A DNA stretch of 18,386 bases from Smittium culicis (GCA_001970855.1 LSSN01000527.1:1-18386), one strand, 5' to 3'. Positions 1 to 10,101 are shown, counted from the first letter of the stretch. Made by a program: numbers and translations. Notes: generated from the letters alone by a model not told the origin.

Positions 1-1183
1 TTATAGCCTAGATGCAATTCAGATGGATTAGAAACTTCTTCATTAATCATATGAATTATAACATAGAAATTTATAGTTGGAAATGCTTTGGTACTTTGAT
101 TAACAGAAACGAAAATTTGAATATGATTTATGATTTATGATTTATGATAAAAAAAGTTTCTGTTATGTTAGATACATAATTTTTAGGCATATTTCATTTA
201 GAAGAGGATTGAATGAACAATAAGCTAATAATTAGCAGAGAGATAGATTATAAAGTATGCTAATTTTATATTTAATGGTTACAAGTGTTGAAATAGACAC
301 TTCTTGCACGGAAATCGTTTTTTTTAGGGTGTAAAAAAACTGCATATGATATTTAAGCTGTTTTTATCGTAGCCAAAAAAAAAAAAAAAAAATACTAAAA
401 TGAAATTATAAGCAAATAAATTATAACTATTGGGTGGATCAAATACGCTGGGATAATTTTATTTATAACCAACAGAAAAGAAACAGAATTTAAATGAGAC
501 AGCATTTTATCAATTGATTTGCCAATAAGCGTAATAAAAAATTTTTTTTATTGCAGCAACTAACATTTGCTTTTTTTTTCAAGACTTGTTTATATGAAAT
601 AACCATTAATTTCCCATCAGAGCAGCATACTCCGACCTTTAAATATACAATAAATTAGCAATTATCCAGAAATTATCAATCTTCATAGTCTGAAGCTCGA
701 TTATATTAACCAAATACAAATTCATCGACATATTTGAAACATCAATCGAAAACGAAAACAATTATCAACCAAGTTTCAAAGCCAAATAAAATAAAAAGCA
801 AACCCGAATAATTGAATTGGTTAAAATCAGCTTAGTTTCAGTTTGGAAGTAGATGTAAAACTTTTTTAAATTTAATTGAATGAAATAGTAAAATATCTCG
901 TCCTGAACTTTCATGTATTAACTTGAAAACTCCAGAAAAAACGAATTTCGAATATAATTACACATCCCTTTAAAATATCCCAGTCAATAAAAAAAAACTC
1001 CGATCTATTGTATATATTTATTAACCTACTAAACCAACTCCTCATTTGTTATTGCCATTTAGCTTTTAAATTGTTCGATAAATTAAAAGCAAAACAAACT
1101 CTTCAATCTTACATACCGATAAGCAACAAAAAAAATATAATAATAATAATAAAGAACAAAAAAATCGAACCTTTATTAAAAGA
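1..1183. other. AT-rich 5' flank, no gene recognised
   Basis: This stretch is strongly AT-rich with frequent stops in all frames and no recognisable protein motif. It holds short poly(A)/poly(T) runs, for example an A run near 366-382, and a tandem 7-bp repeat (TGATTTA, about 3.5 copies) at 124-150. The final 200 bases are presumably the promoter and 5' UTR of the Pol III subunit gene that starts at 1184. No specific element can be assigned with confidence. Confidence 0.6.
124..150. repeat. short tandem repeat (TGATTTA)n
   Basis: Three full copies and a partial copy of the 7-mer TGATTTA stand head to tail. This is an ordinary microsatellite-like repeat in AT-rich flank with no evident function. 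Confidence 0.7.
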
Positions 1184-3063
1184 ATGTTTATATTGACAAC
1201 TGTTAATGATAATATAAGAACGAGACCATGGAATTTCGGTAAACCGCGGATTCAGTCGGTCACTGAAGAAATCAATAAAAAATATGCAAACAAGGTTCGT
1301 ATCAATTACTTTACAAACATATTCACCTTAAACTCATACCACTAGCTTACTTAAAAATAGTAAATACTATAACCTCAATAAGCACAATTATACAAACACT
1401 AGAGATTGATAAATAGAGACTATTTAATAGAATTTTATTTTATTTTTTATCATTATGGATATGTATTTTATATTGTATACAGTACAGAATATCACTTATT
1501 GTTTGCAAATAATTTTCAGTTTTAACAATTCATCTAACTTTTTTTTTTTCTTTCTTACATTTAATTATCTGTGGATTTAAAAGGTTATACATCAAGTAGG
1601 GCTTGTTATTCGCGTTTTTGATATACTTGAAATGAGCGAGGGATTTGTCCAACATTCTGAGGGAAGTGCGTGGACCCAAGGTAAGAACTCTTTTCTTTTT
1701 ATATTATTATATGCAAAAAAAGCAGCAAGAGAATAATGTGCGAATATTCAGCATAAAGAAATACTGTTAACAGTATCTATTAAAAACCATAATGTTTATT
1801 AGTATTGTTTATTTATTTATTTATTTTTTTCATTAATCCTGAGATTTACTTGTAAAATCAGGAAGCTACGAGGGAGGGGAGGTCTGCGAATTATAAATTT
1901 CAATTTTTTTTTTATCCTTACCTGGAATTATTTTTATTTTTTTTTAAAAGTATAAGAAACTGATTCAATTTTTAATTTTCTTGACACAATAAATCAAAAA
2001 AAAAAAAAAAAACCAATTGATATTTGGGTTAACAAGTTGAGTTTAGGCTTGTTGTGTTTAGACCATTTGGAGGCGAGATCATCGAGGCCAAGATAAATAG
2101 CTGCAATCCAAACGGGATAAAAGGTAAAAGTTAGCTTTTCATTAATAAGCTCACACATTACCAAAAATAATGAATAAATAAAAGCAAGAGGGTGGTTGAG
2201 ATATTCCGTTATATAATTAAACGGGCATTTACTTTAAATTTTTTTTTTTTAAAACAAAATAGCATCATTGCAGTTCTTTTCGGATATATGGATACCTAAA
2301 GACTTGTTACGCGAAGGAACAGAATAGTAAGTCATTTTTTTCTTTCTTTTTTATTTATTTTTTTCCCTTCTATTACCGATCATTTAAATTTATTTTCGCT
2401 TACTTGTATACAACACAAACTTCGCTCATCACTTATTTATTGACAAATATACATAGATTTATAAACTTTCAATTAATCATAATCATTTATATGTACATAT
2501 AATAATTTTTTTTTTTAATGGTCCTTGTTGATCGTTAATATAAAACTTGTAGCGATGTCGTTGAGGGCGTGTTCGTTTGGAAGTACGAGGGCCAAGACTT
2601 TTACTTGGACGTTGACGAGAAGATCAAGCTGCGCGTTGTCGAAGGCACATTTATCGACATGAACAGCGTGCAGCGGAACCCCGCGGTGCTGGGCAGCGGC
2701 GCCACGGGCAAGATGGGCGGCGGGTACGCGGACGCGGGCAATTCGGGCGCTCTGCCCAACGCCGGCGCGAGCGGGAGCAGCAGCACGCTGGCCGCCGACA
2801 ACGTGCGCGGCTACTCGGCGACGGCCAATATGGCGCAAGGCGCGGGCGGCACTGCCAATGCAGCAGGCACAGCGGCGATGCTTGGGTACGGCATCGAGAA
2901 CAAGCTCGGCACGGTCAACAACTTGAACCAGAGCCATAGTCATCTCAGCTCTGGGAACAGCCCGCTGGCCGCTTCTGATTTGCAGACTACTCAGTACGTG
3001 CCGCCGTACCTGCTTACTTGCTCGATGGCTGAAGATGGTCTAGGTCCTGTCAGCTGGTGGTAA
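1184..3063 (+). CDS. RPC25: RNA polymerase III subunit Rpc25/RPC8 (Rpb7-like stalk), five exons
   Basis: Rpc25 forms the Pol III stalk with Rpc17 and is needed for transcription initiation in the nucleus. Exons by frame and homology: 1184-1294, 1584-1680, 2037-2123, 2263-2326, 2553-3063 (870 nt, 289 residues plus TAA). The family start MFILTTVNDNIRTRPW fixes the ATG. The Rpb7 N-terminal domain covers about residues 1-70 (motifs EEINKKYANK, HQVGLVIRVFDI). The OB-fold domain begins near 80 (VEFRLVVFRPF, SLQFFSDIWIPKDLL, VFVWKYEGQDFYLDVDEKI). The protein ends in the hallmark GLGPVSWW. Introns are GT-AG (289, 356, 139 and 226 nt). The usual length is about 205-215 residues; the excess is a GC-rich Ala/Gly/Ser/Asn insert at about 157-268, placed where the family is variable. 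The gene is convergent with the PP1 gene. Exon boundaries are inferred, not confirmed by transcripts. Confidence 0.93.
2670..2996 (+). other. GC-rich low-complexity insert within RPC25 exon 5
   Basis: The last exon codes for about 110 residues dominated by Ala, Gly, Ser and Asn between the conserved OB-fold strand (KLRVVEGTFIDMN) and the conserved C-terminus (PYLLTCSMAEDGLG). Third codon positions are almost all G or C, in sharp contrast to the surrounding AT-rich DNA. The frame stays open through it and resumes exactly at the conserved tail, so it is read as coding sequence. A retained, stop-free intron is possible, but no convincing donor-acceptor pair bounds it. Confidence 0.75.
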
Positions 3064-3646
3064 AAAAAAAAAAAAAATACAAAAATCCTGCTAGTTCTTT
3101 TTTTTCTACTTTGTTTTATAAGTTTGCAAGATTTTTTTTTTATTTTAATTTGGTTTGTTGGTTAGATTTTATTCTTCTTTTTATATTTTTGCTTTATTTT
3201 TTTCGTTATCGTAGTTTCACAATTTTAATTTATTAGTTAATATTCAAATTATTTTCTATTCATAATAATTATTATGCTTTACATAATATTTTATTATTTC
3301 ATTAATAAACCAAATTAAATTAAAAAAATAAAAACAAAAGTCTTATTCACTAATTTTTTTAGGATACATCTGTATAAATTGTTTTATGGGAGTTTTTTTT
3401 TTTTTATATTTGGCGGATTTAGATGTGATAACTGGGAGGCTACTTGTGTGAGCTATAGGAACTATAGGATGAATTTTGGTTTAAATAAAAAAAAATTAAG
3501 CTTAATATAGATTTATATTTAATAAAGATGAATATATAGAAAAGTAAAATATTTTTTTAAAAAAAAAATAGGATAATAGAAGGGTAAGGGATGGAAGGGA
3601 GGGGGAGAGGGGGATAAAATGAAAGGAAAATAAATGACGAGAGCAA
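3064..3646. other. Convergent intergenic region RPC25 / PP1
   Basis: This is the 3' to 3' spacer between two convergent genes. It starts with a run of 16 A directly after the T that begins the RPC25 stop codon, continues T-rich, and carries an AATAAA at 3304-3309 that could serve as the RPC25 poly(A) signal. A purine-rich block with several G runs lies at 3582-3613. No open frame resembles a protein. Confidence 0.6.
3582..3613 (+). other. G-run cluster, potential G-quadruplex
   Basis: The + strand reads GGG, GGG, GG, GGG, GGGGG and GGGGG with spacers of 1-4 bases (plus one interrupted by the GG pair). That fits the usual four-tract quadruplex pattern. It lies between the ends of two convergent genes, so it would be G-rich in read-through RNA from RPC25 and C-rich in RNA from PP1. 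Folding is not shown by sequence alone. Confidence 0.5.
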
Positions 3647-5120
3647 CTATTTAGATTTCTTTTTGTTTTTTAGAGGGGTTGAAGCTTTAGGCTTTGTATA
3701 CCCAGAGTTTTTGGATTTCTTTTCAGCAGGCTTTAAAATCTATTGTTCAAATTTATATAGTAATGGCGGAAGAATTAATTTGTGAGATAATGGGTATAGA
3801 GAAAGGGAATAATTGAATGAGAGAATCAAAGAAAAATGAAAGAAAAATATAAATGAAACATACTTGGAACGAGCACATTAGAGTTTCATCGACACTCATC
3901 ATGGCACCAGCGTTGTCAAATTCACCGCAATAGTTGGGAGCACTAAAGAGGGTGACTAGTTGGCGTTTAGCGAAGAATTCATAACCATCCTCGACGACTT
4001 GATGGGCACGACAGATAAGATCGAGATCGTGTTTGAGTAAGAAGCGGTGCACAATATCAGGACCGAAAGTGAAGCTGACACCTCTGTCGTTTTCGTTCCA
4101 ACCAGTGACACTTTTTTCGGGATCAGACCATAGTAAGTCGCACAATAAACCGGTATCAGGGACGTCAGTTGGTCTCATAATACGGCGAATCTGGTCCATG
4201 CTAACCAAGTCAGGTGACAAGCCACCGTGCATGGTAAAGATTTTTTCGTCGATGACGGCAGCGATGGGTAGGCAGTTGAAGCAGTCGGTAAAAGTTTTCC
4301 ACAATTTGATGTTATACCTTCGTTTGCCTTAAAGGAGGAAATAAATGAGTAATAAAATGAGTTAATATAAAAGTAAAAGAGCGGTAAAGAAGGTAGAAGG
4401 GATGGTAGGGAGGGGGAGAAGAGGTTACATTCGTCATAGAAGCCGTAAATTCTGTTGATACTGGCACATTCGTGGTTTCCGCGGAGGATGAAGAAATTTT
4501 CAGGGTATTTGATTTTGTAGGCTAGCAAGAGGCAAATAGTTTCAAGTGATTGCTTTCCTCGATCAACATAGTCACCAAGGAATAAGTAATTTGCTTCAGG
4601 GGGGAAACCGCCATATTCAAAGAGTCTTAATAAATCATAATATTGGCCGTGGATATCACCTAAAGAGGGCGAAGAGAAGAGGATGGGAGAAAGAGAAAAA
4701 AAAATAATAGGAGAACAGATTAGTAAATTTATAAAAAAAAAATTATTATAGGGATAAGTGTGAAATAGGGAAAATTGAGTGGGAGTAGAGGGGTTATATT
4801 TACCGCAGATTTTAATGGGGGCTTCTAGTTCCAAGAGGATGGGCTGACTGACGAAAATTTCTCTTGAGGTTACACAAAGCCATTTAATTTCAGAGTCTAG
4901 TAAATCGACATTTTTTCCAGGTCTAGAACCACGAACTAAGAGGTGGCAAAGATAAGGATTAAGAGATTAAAAATATATAGGGGAAGTAAATAGTTTTGAT
5001 TAGAGGTAGAAGAGGGAATATGTGGGAAAATAGGAAGATAGATATAGTTGGGGAAGATAATGAAATACCTTCAAGGAGTTTTCGTATAATATCGTTGACA
5101 TCATAAGTTTCGTCGGCCAT
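3647..5120 (-). CDS. Serine/threonine protein phosphatase PP1 catalytic subunit, five exons
   Basis: PP1 removes phosphate from Ser/Thr residues in many targeted complexes (cell cycle, glycogen, splicing). Exons on the minus strand: 5120-5069, 4935-4804, 4659-4429, 4327-3864, 3739-3647 (972 nt, 323 residues, stop TAG). Phases match at every junction, and introns are 133, 144, 101 and 124 nt. All metallophosphatase motifs are present: [14 protein letters not shown] (about 62), GDYVDRGKQ (about 90), RGNHECAS (about 121), MHGGLSPDL (about 171), [13 protein letters not shown] (about 245) and [12 protein letters not shown] (about 268). The N-terminus is [16 protein letters not shown]. The tail after ILKPAEKK is short and Lys-rich (KNKKKSK). 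Details such as FFILRGNHE and IFTMHGG match fungal PP1 (Dis2/GLC7/BimG type). Length and residues look fully functional. Confidence 0.97.
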
Positions 5121-6515
5121 TATTATCTAAAAAGAGAAGAAAGGTTGAAGTTGTTGTGGAGCTTGGAAGAGAGATAGAAAGATGGATGTGGTACCTTATA
5201 AGAGTTGTGATAAAGTTAAATGATCGTAAAGAGTCAATGGAGTAGTAGATTAAGGAGAATAGAATGCTCAAGATTATGGCAGTATGTGAATGGAAAGAAA
5301 AGTTAATGGCAAAGAGAACAAAGAATAAGGGCAGATGAGAAGAATGGGGGAGGGGACGGGGGAAGAGATAGGAAGTAGCTATAGGGAAGAAAAAGAAAAG
5401 GTTAGAATAAAATGGATTTAGAGATTATAGCGGGTAGATAAAAGATTGTATAAGGAAATTTATTAAGATGTATAAGAGAAACGGAAGAATAAAAAGTGAG
5501 GTTGCAATGGTATAGGTTTGAGGTATACTAGAAACTTGCCTTTGTATTTTTAAAATTAGTAATATATATTGAATTTTTTTTTATTTATAATACCAAGGAA
5601 GGTAACTTGTAAATACAGTGAATTAGAAATCAACTAACGCTGAAAAATTTAAAAATAAAAAAAAGGAGGGGATTTGAGTAATTATGTTTTTTTTGTTTTT
5701 TTTTTTTTTTTTTTTTCCGAATTGGAAGAATAGCCAGTAATAAAAATAAAAAATTTTTTATGATACGCTTATATTAATAGGACGAAAATATAGCATATTA
5801 AAATATAAATCAGAAGCAGCAAAGACGATTTGAGGAGAAGCTATTTATTATGTTTCAGTGATTGGATGGATTATAAACTATGTTGGCAACACAAATGTTT
5901 TTATTAATATTTGCAAAATGCGTCTATACTTTTTCCATGTTTGATTCAAATAAATAAGAATCTTAACATAAATATATGAAATATTATAGCATGAACCAGT
6001 ATTTAAACACGAGTGAAGTTGAGTGTAAAGACTAGACAGAGTTTGTATAGTAAAATAGTATTTTTATTTTTGGTATATGCTTATTACAATAATCTACATG
6101 ACAATACTGAAACATACAGGCACTCTCAAAATAGCTTAGGAAGGCCCAGCATAACTATTATTTATGAGTAGCGTGGTATTTTAGCGCTTACTATCTTATG
6201 GGCGAGAAACTTGGGAATTTAATGGAAGCTCCGAAATTTTTACAGAGAAATGAATTGTTTGATAGTTATGTTATTTAGCTTCAAATTAATATTAGAAAGA
6301 TATTAAGTTTAACCCTTAATAGAACTCGAAAAAGGTGGATCAAGTGCGGCTATGTATTACGAATGGCTAAAATAGCTGTTTTTCAGCTTATTTTTTACCA
6401 AAATCAATATATTGAATAGCAAAGTTTTTATTTTACGCTAATTGAACATACTTTTATAGGCTCTAAGAATCTGCAACGCTTAATCTTTTGAATATTAAAG
6501 GGCATAAAATGGCTG
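5121..6515. other. Intergenic: pyrimidine-rich PP1 upstream region, then AT-rich DNA
   Basis: From 5121 to about 5560 the + strand is strongly purine-rich (so pyrimidine-rich on the PP1 coding strand), including G5-A-G4-AC-G5 at 5346-5362. This is the likely PP1 promoter and 5' UTR. A run of about 21 T lies at 5696-5716. Beyond it there are only short open stretches, for example 27 codons starting with ATG at 6198 and about 45 codons without ATG around 6300-6420, none of which I recognise. Confidence 0.55.
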
Positions 6516-7010
6516 ATGATTGTATTTCCAAATCAGAATAATTCGAATGCCAAGATCGGCCGCCAATCAAGTCGTCGTACGATGATCTTTTCTTCGGATC
6601 CTGCTAGTATGATTCGCCAGAACCCCTATTCCAATAATCAGCGCATTTCTCTCCATTTCTCTTACTTATTGGCTTAATACACCCCTCTCTCCTCCATTCC
6701 CTCCAATTATCTCAGCATTAGTCAAGAACAATTTAACAAATTACTATTTAACCAGTAATGCACTTTTGTATCATATAGCCAATGATTAAACAAGTACTTA
6801 TACATTATTGGTGCAGCAGTCAGGTGAGCAAACTCAAGCTACAATCAGCAATTGGCTACAAATGAGTACACTCACCGATAATACCTGACGAATAATTTAG
6901 CTGCTGTCCATCATCTCCATATTAATAAGCTTAACGTGATTGGACAAGAGCAAATAAAACAACATCAAAGGCTAAAGGTTAAAGGACGCAATTTGGCAAA
7001 CCACAGCTAG
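6516..7010 (+). CDS. Candidate small spliced gene, function unknown, structure unresolved
   Basis: I do not recognise a family here. The stretch is less AT-rich than its surroundings and contains several open segments: an ATG-started frame at 6516-6677 (53 codons, with NSNAKIGRQSSRRTMIFSSD) and a 42-codon frame at 6882-7010 (with HINKLNVIGQEQIKQHQRL, amphipathic and Gln/Lys-rich). Possible introns: 6606 (GTATGA) to about 6720, with a long pyrimidine tract and CATTAG end; and 6824-6900, with GTGAGC donor, CTGAC at 6885-6889 and TTTAG end. These do not join into one continuous frame without a further intron, because a TAA remains near 6790. It could be a small coiled-coil protein gene, a decayed gene or chance. 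It would be convergent with SNF7. Confidence 0.22.
6814..6906 (+). repeat. Interrupted inverted repeat bracketing a candidate intron
   Basis: CAGCAG (6814-6819) is complementary to CTGCTG (6901-6906), and the adjoining GTCAGGT (6819-6825) is complementary to ACCTGAC (6883-6889). The G at 6819 is shared. The inner arms are the candidate 5' splice site and branch site of the possible intron 6824-6900, and the outer arms are the last and first bases of the flanking putative exons. Confidence 0.6.
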
Positions 7011-7288
7011 CTGTTGGCTGCCGGTATTTACAGTAAGGACTAGTTCCTTGTTTATTAGTCTACTACAATATAAAACGAAAGCTATAATTAAAATTAAAAT
7101 AAAAATAAAACTGCTATTGGCTTAAGCTATTCACTCCAGAAAAAATAACGGCACTGGTTGGACGGGAATATGTTAGGAGTATGGCGAATCAGTGTGAGCG
7201 TAAAAGGCAATGAGTGGCTGAGAGTAAAAGAGGATAAGACATATAAGGGGATTTGTTTGGGCGAAGGCAGTGCAAAAGAAGCTGGAGT
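7011..7288. other. Spacer downstream of SNF7
   Basis: A short AT-rich region (7080-7115, with repeated AAAATAAAA) is followed by a mixed stretch that should be the SNF7 3' UTR on the minus strand. No open frame or RNA gene is recognised. Confidence 0.5.
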
Positions 7289-8401
7289 CTAATTGGCGAT
7301 TCCCATACTCTCGCGCAGCTCCTGGAGTTCGGCGTCCTCCTCCTCCTCTTCCGCCGACTTTAAAGGCGCTGCAACTTTAACAAAAAAAAAACAGAAATTA
7401 AAACCAAATGATATAACGCTAATTTAATATTAAAGAAATAAAGATTGGATGAATAATTAGCTTGAAACAATAATTACCCTGCTTCACTGGAGTCTTTATC
7501 GCAGACACTGGCGGTCTCTCTGCGTTCAAAAGCTGCTTGTCCAGCTGCTCCTGCTCCAACAGCTCCAACTCCTCCAGAAGCTCGCTCTAAAAATTATCAT
7601 TTGATTTAATTTTAAATATAATTTATGTCAAATTTATTTACAAACTCAGAATTTGCAATAGAAAGTTTAATAAATAGTGTCTTGTAAATCAAAAATCTTA
7701 AAAATATCGTTATAAGCAGTGGGAATAAATATTAAAAGAATCGTTTACCTCGTTGGTTCCCATGCCAAGCAGTTCTGGTTGAGAAATCGCTGTTGATACC
7801 TCATTTGCTAAATCCATCTGTTCTCTAATCTCATCCATTGTCTGATCGACCTTATCGATATTCCTAAAAGAAATTTTTAAAAAAAAAATGCGAAAAAAAT
7901 CCTTTTAGAATCGGAAATTAAGCTGCATAATATTGTCTTTAATTAATAGTTCTTAAAGATAAAGTAGCTTACATGTTTTTATGAATATTCTTCATCGCAT
8001 CTGCCCCCTGTTTCATTGCATTCATAGTCTCTAAATTAACATTTGCTGACTCTATCGCCATCATTTGCGTATCTAGAGTCATCCGTGACCCGTTAATCTT
8101 GTCGAGCTGCTCTTCAAGCATCTTCTTTCTCTTTAATGCCGCCATCGCCACTAAACATTAACGAAATTGCCACATAGTTTATACACTATTAAGCCAAAAT
8201 TATTATGAAAAAAAAGATTAATATTTTTTATTTACCTGACTTGTTCTTGGTCGCATTCGCTTTGGCAGTTGTCAGTTCTTTGGCTATTCTCTCCTCCAAG
8301 TACGCCTCTCTCTTCTCCAATACCCGGATGTTCTCCCGCAAACTTATTATCGCATCTTTAGGAGTTGCTTTTGCCTGCTTCTTTCCCCAAAATAACCACA
8401 T
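7289..8401 (-). CDS. SNF7: ESCRT-III subunit Snf7/Vps32 (CHMP4), five exons
   Basis: Snf7 polymerises into membrane-bound filaments that drive endosomal vesicle budding and other inside-out membrane scission. Exons on the minus strand: 8401-8236, 8150-7973, 7863-7749, 7586-7478, 7374-7289 (654 nt, 217 residues, stop TAG). Introns are 85, 109, 162 and 103 nt, with phases consistent throughout. The start MWLFWGKK is a hydrophobic membrane anchor like that of yeast Snf7. A basic helical half follows (LRENIRVLEKREAYLEERI; AALKRKKMLEEQLDKI). The core signature AIESANVNLETMNAMKQGA and NIDKVDQTMDEIREQM come next, then an acidic half (SELLEELELLEQEQLDKQ) and a terminal helix EEEEDAELQELRESMGIAN that corresponds to the Bro1/ALIX-binding end. 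The last exon has two in-frame acceptors six bases apart (exon start 7374 or 7368). Confidence 0.96.
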
Positions 8402-9776
8402 TTCCTTAGCTGAAATTTATCTTTGATTTTTTGTTCTGTTTTTTTTTTATTCCTTGGTTAGTACAGAAAATTTATATATATATCGCGAGTTAAATTTTTT
8501 TTTTAAGTTAATAATAAAAAAATTTAGGAGGAAATAATAATAAAAAGTTGAAAAATATTAAAAATGAAAAAAAAAAGTAAGAAACTCGAATATGATAATT
8601 ACTTTATAAAAAGTCTTTTATTACATCACAAGACTAATAAAAACTAAATGCTGAGCAAATAAAAATCTCCCTTACTTTTTTTCACTTCACAGATTAATAT
8701 CCTATCATTATCCACCCAACCACCCATTTGCCAAGACTTTCTTACCCATTCATACCATACCATTCCTCCCCTCTCCATTTATACACCCATACCACAATAA
8801 AAAATTCACATTTCCTCCATCTATCTATAAAAATTGCAGCTATATTTATCTTGCTCATTTCAACCATAATTAACCATCCCTCTATATAAATAATATTCAT
8901 TTAAACATTAAATTCCAGACTGTTAACCCAGATTAAGCAAATATGCTTCCAACACTCTTATAACATTTCTCTATTCATATTTGGCAGGATCTTTTATTAG
9001 AAACTTTTCATTTGCTACGCAAATTTTATTAGCCAATTAAATGTCGCCATACTATTAATTTTTTTACCAAATTTTTTTCAAATAATTATACTATTTCAAA
9101 GTACATATACAATTACCCCCTGAAAAGTTTAAAATGTATAAAAAAGCGTTTTTTTTTACACCTTTGGCTGCTTCCCATTAATTATATCTATTCTTCTACA
9201 TATATTCATCTGAAACAAACGACCCCTCGAATAAAAAATTTTTTTTATAGTTTCTACAACCCGCAATTCGCACTCATTTCGCATGTATAATTATGCAAAT
9301 CGCATGAAATTAAACATTGTGATTTTTATCACCCTTCCCGCACCTAAAAATATTTTTGATTCTATACAATGTACACTAATGATATATATTTAACCACATA
9401 TTTTAGGTCAAATGATGCATATCATGTAGTTATCTAGTAGCCCCAAGTGCTAAAGGAATTTGTCTAAAAAAACTATGCAAAATTGATAATACTAAACATG
9501 TCATTTTAACTATTTAAACATATAAGCCAAGGTTATTAATCATCAACTATTTTTTAACCCTAGCTTTATAACCAACCCCCCTCCCCGCCATAAAATTAAT
9601 GACTACGTATAAACATACAAATCTAGAAAAGTTCCAAATAAAAAAAATCATTCTTGATACCAAGAAATAACTTGTATTGAAATACCGCACGTGTAAACAT
9701 TCAGACCAATAAGTGTCTTCTATTATCACTAATAACTCCAAAATATTTGAGCTCTAATAATCATTATCCAACAGTC
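8402..9776. other. Intergenic: SNF7 upstream region and AT-rich DNA to the retrotransposon
   Basis: This is the SNF7 promoter side followed by unassigned DNA. A pyrimidine-rich, CCA-containing block at about 8690-8890 (purine-rich on the SNF7 strand) stands out. A 64-codon open frame at 9547-9741 (-) has no ATG start and no recognised motif. Nothing else can be supported. Confidence 0.55.
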
Positions 9777-9780
9777 AGTT
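9777..9780. repeat. Target-site duplication AGTT (left copy)
   Basis: AGTT directly precedes the left LTR and is repeated directly after the right LTR. Four to six bases is normal for Ty3/gypsy integrases. Confidence 0.8.
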
Positions 9781-9884
9781 TGTAAAGTATAGACTTGGTT
9801 ATGTATTATACTTTAGTTTAAATATTGTTATAATTGTAATTTGATTTGATTTATCTGGAATTTATTTTATATAAAAAATAAGAA

Positions 9885-9912
9885 CCTGGATTCACTTTTT
9901 GTGAATCCCAGG
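9885..9912. repeat. Hairpin inside left LTR
   Basis: CCTGGATTCAC and GTGAATCCCAGG face each other around five T, giving an 11-bp stem with one bulged base. The right LTR keeps the same stem at 14653-14679 with a four-T loop, so the stem is preserved while the loop varies. Confidence 0.75.
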
Positions 9913-10080
9913 ATATATATAATAATTATTTTCTTTTGAAAATATTATTTTAAATAAAGTGAAATTATATTAAATTGAACAATTCGCTCGATGCCAATCA
10001 TTATTTAATCACCAAAACCATAGGAGGAAAAATGTGATAAATAAAGACCGATAATGAGGAATTTTTATTGGCTATAGGTA

Positions 10081-10101
10081 TTACATATATCATATATGTA
10101 A
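10081..10101. repeat. Perfect palindrome at the LTR terminus (left copy)
   Basis: TTACATATAT and its reverse complement flank a central C, two bases inside the LTR end. The same 21 bp occur at 14849-14869. Confidence 0.85.

Noticed and set aside
1008..1196. 62-codon + frame upstream of and overlapping the RPC25 start
   Set aside because: AT-rich low-complexity composition in another frame; the true start at 1184 is fixed by homology.
2515..2943. 142-codon open frame on the minus strand across RPC25 exon 5 (and a 66-codon one at 2601-2801)
   Set aside because: It lies opposite the GC-rich insert, where stop codons are rare on both strands; no motif, and the + frame is clearly the gene.
6023..6070. 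TGTAAAG..TAGAC start resembling the LTR edge, possible solo LTR
   Set aside because: Similarity fades after about 15 bases, with no second end or target duplication found.
6198..6278. 27-codon frame starting MGEKLGNLMEAPK
   Set aside because: Too short, no family recognised, no matching splice signals found.
9547..9741. 64-codon hydrophobic frame on the minus strand
   Set aside because: No ATG at its start, no recognised motif, composition as expected for AT-rich DNA.
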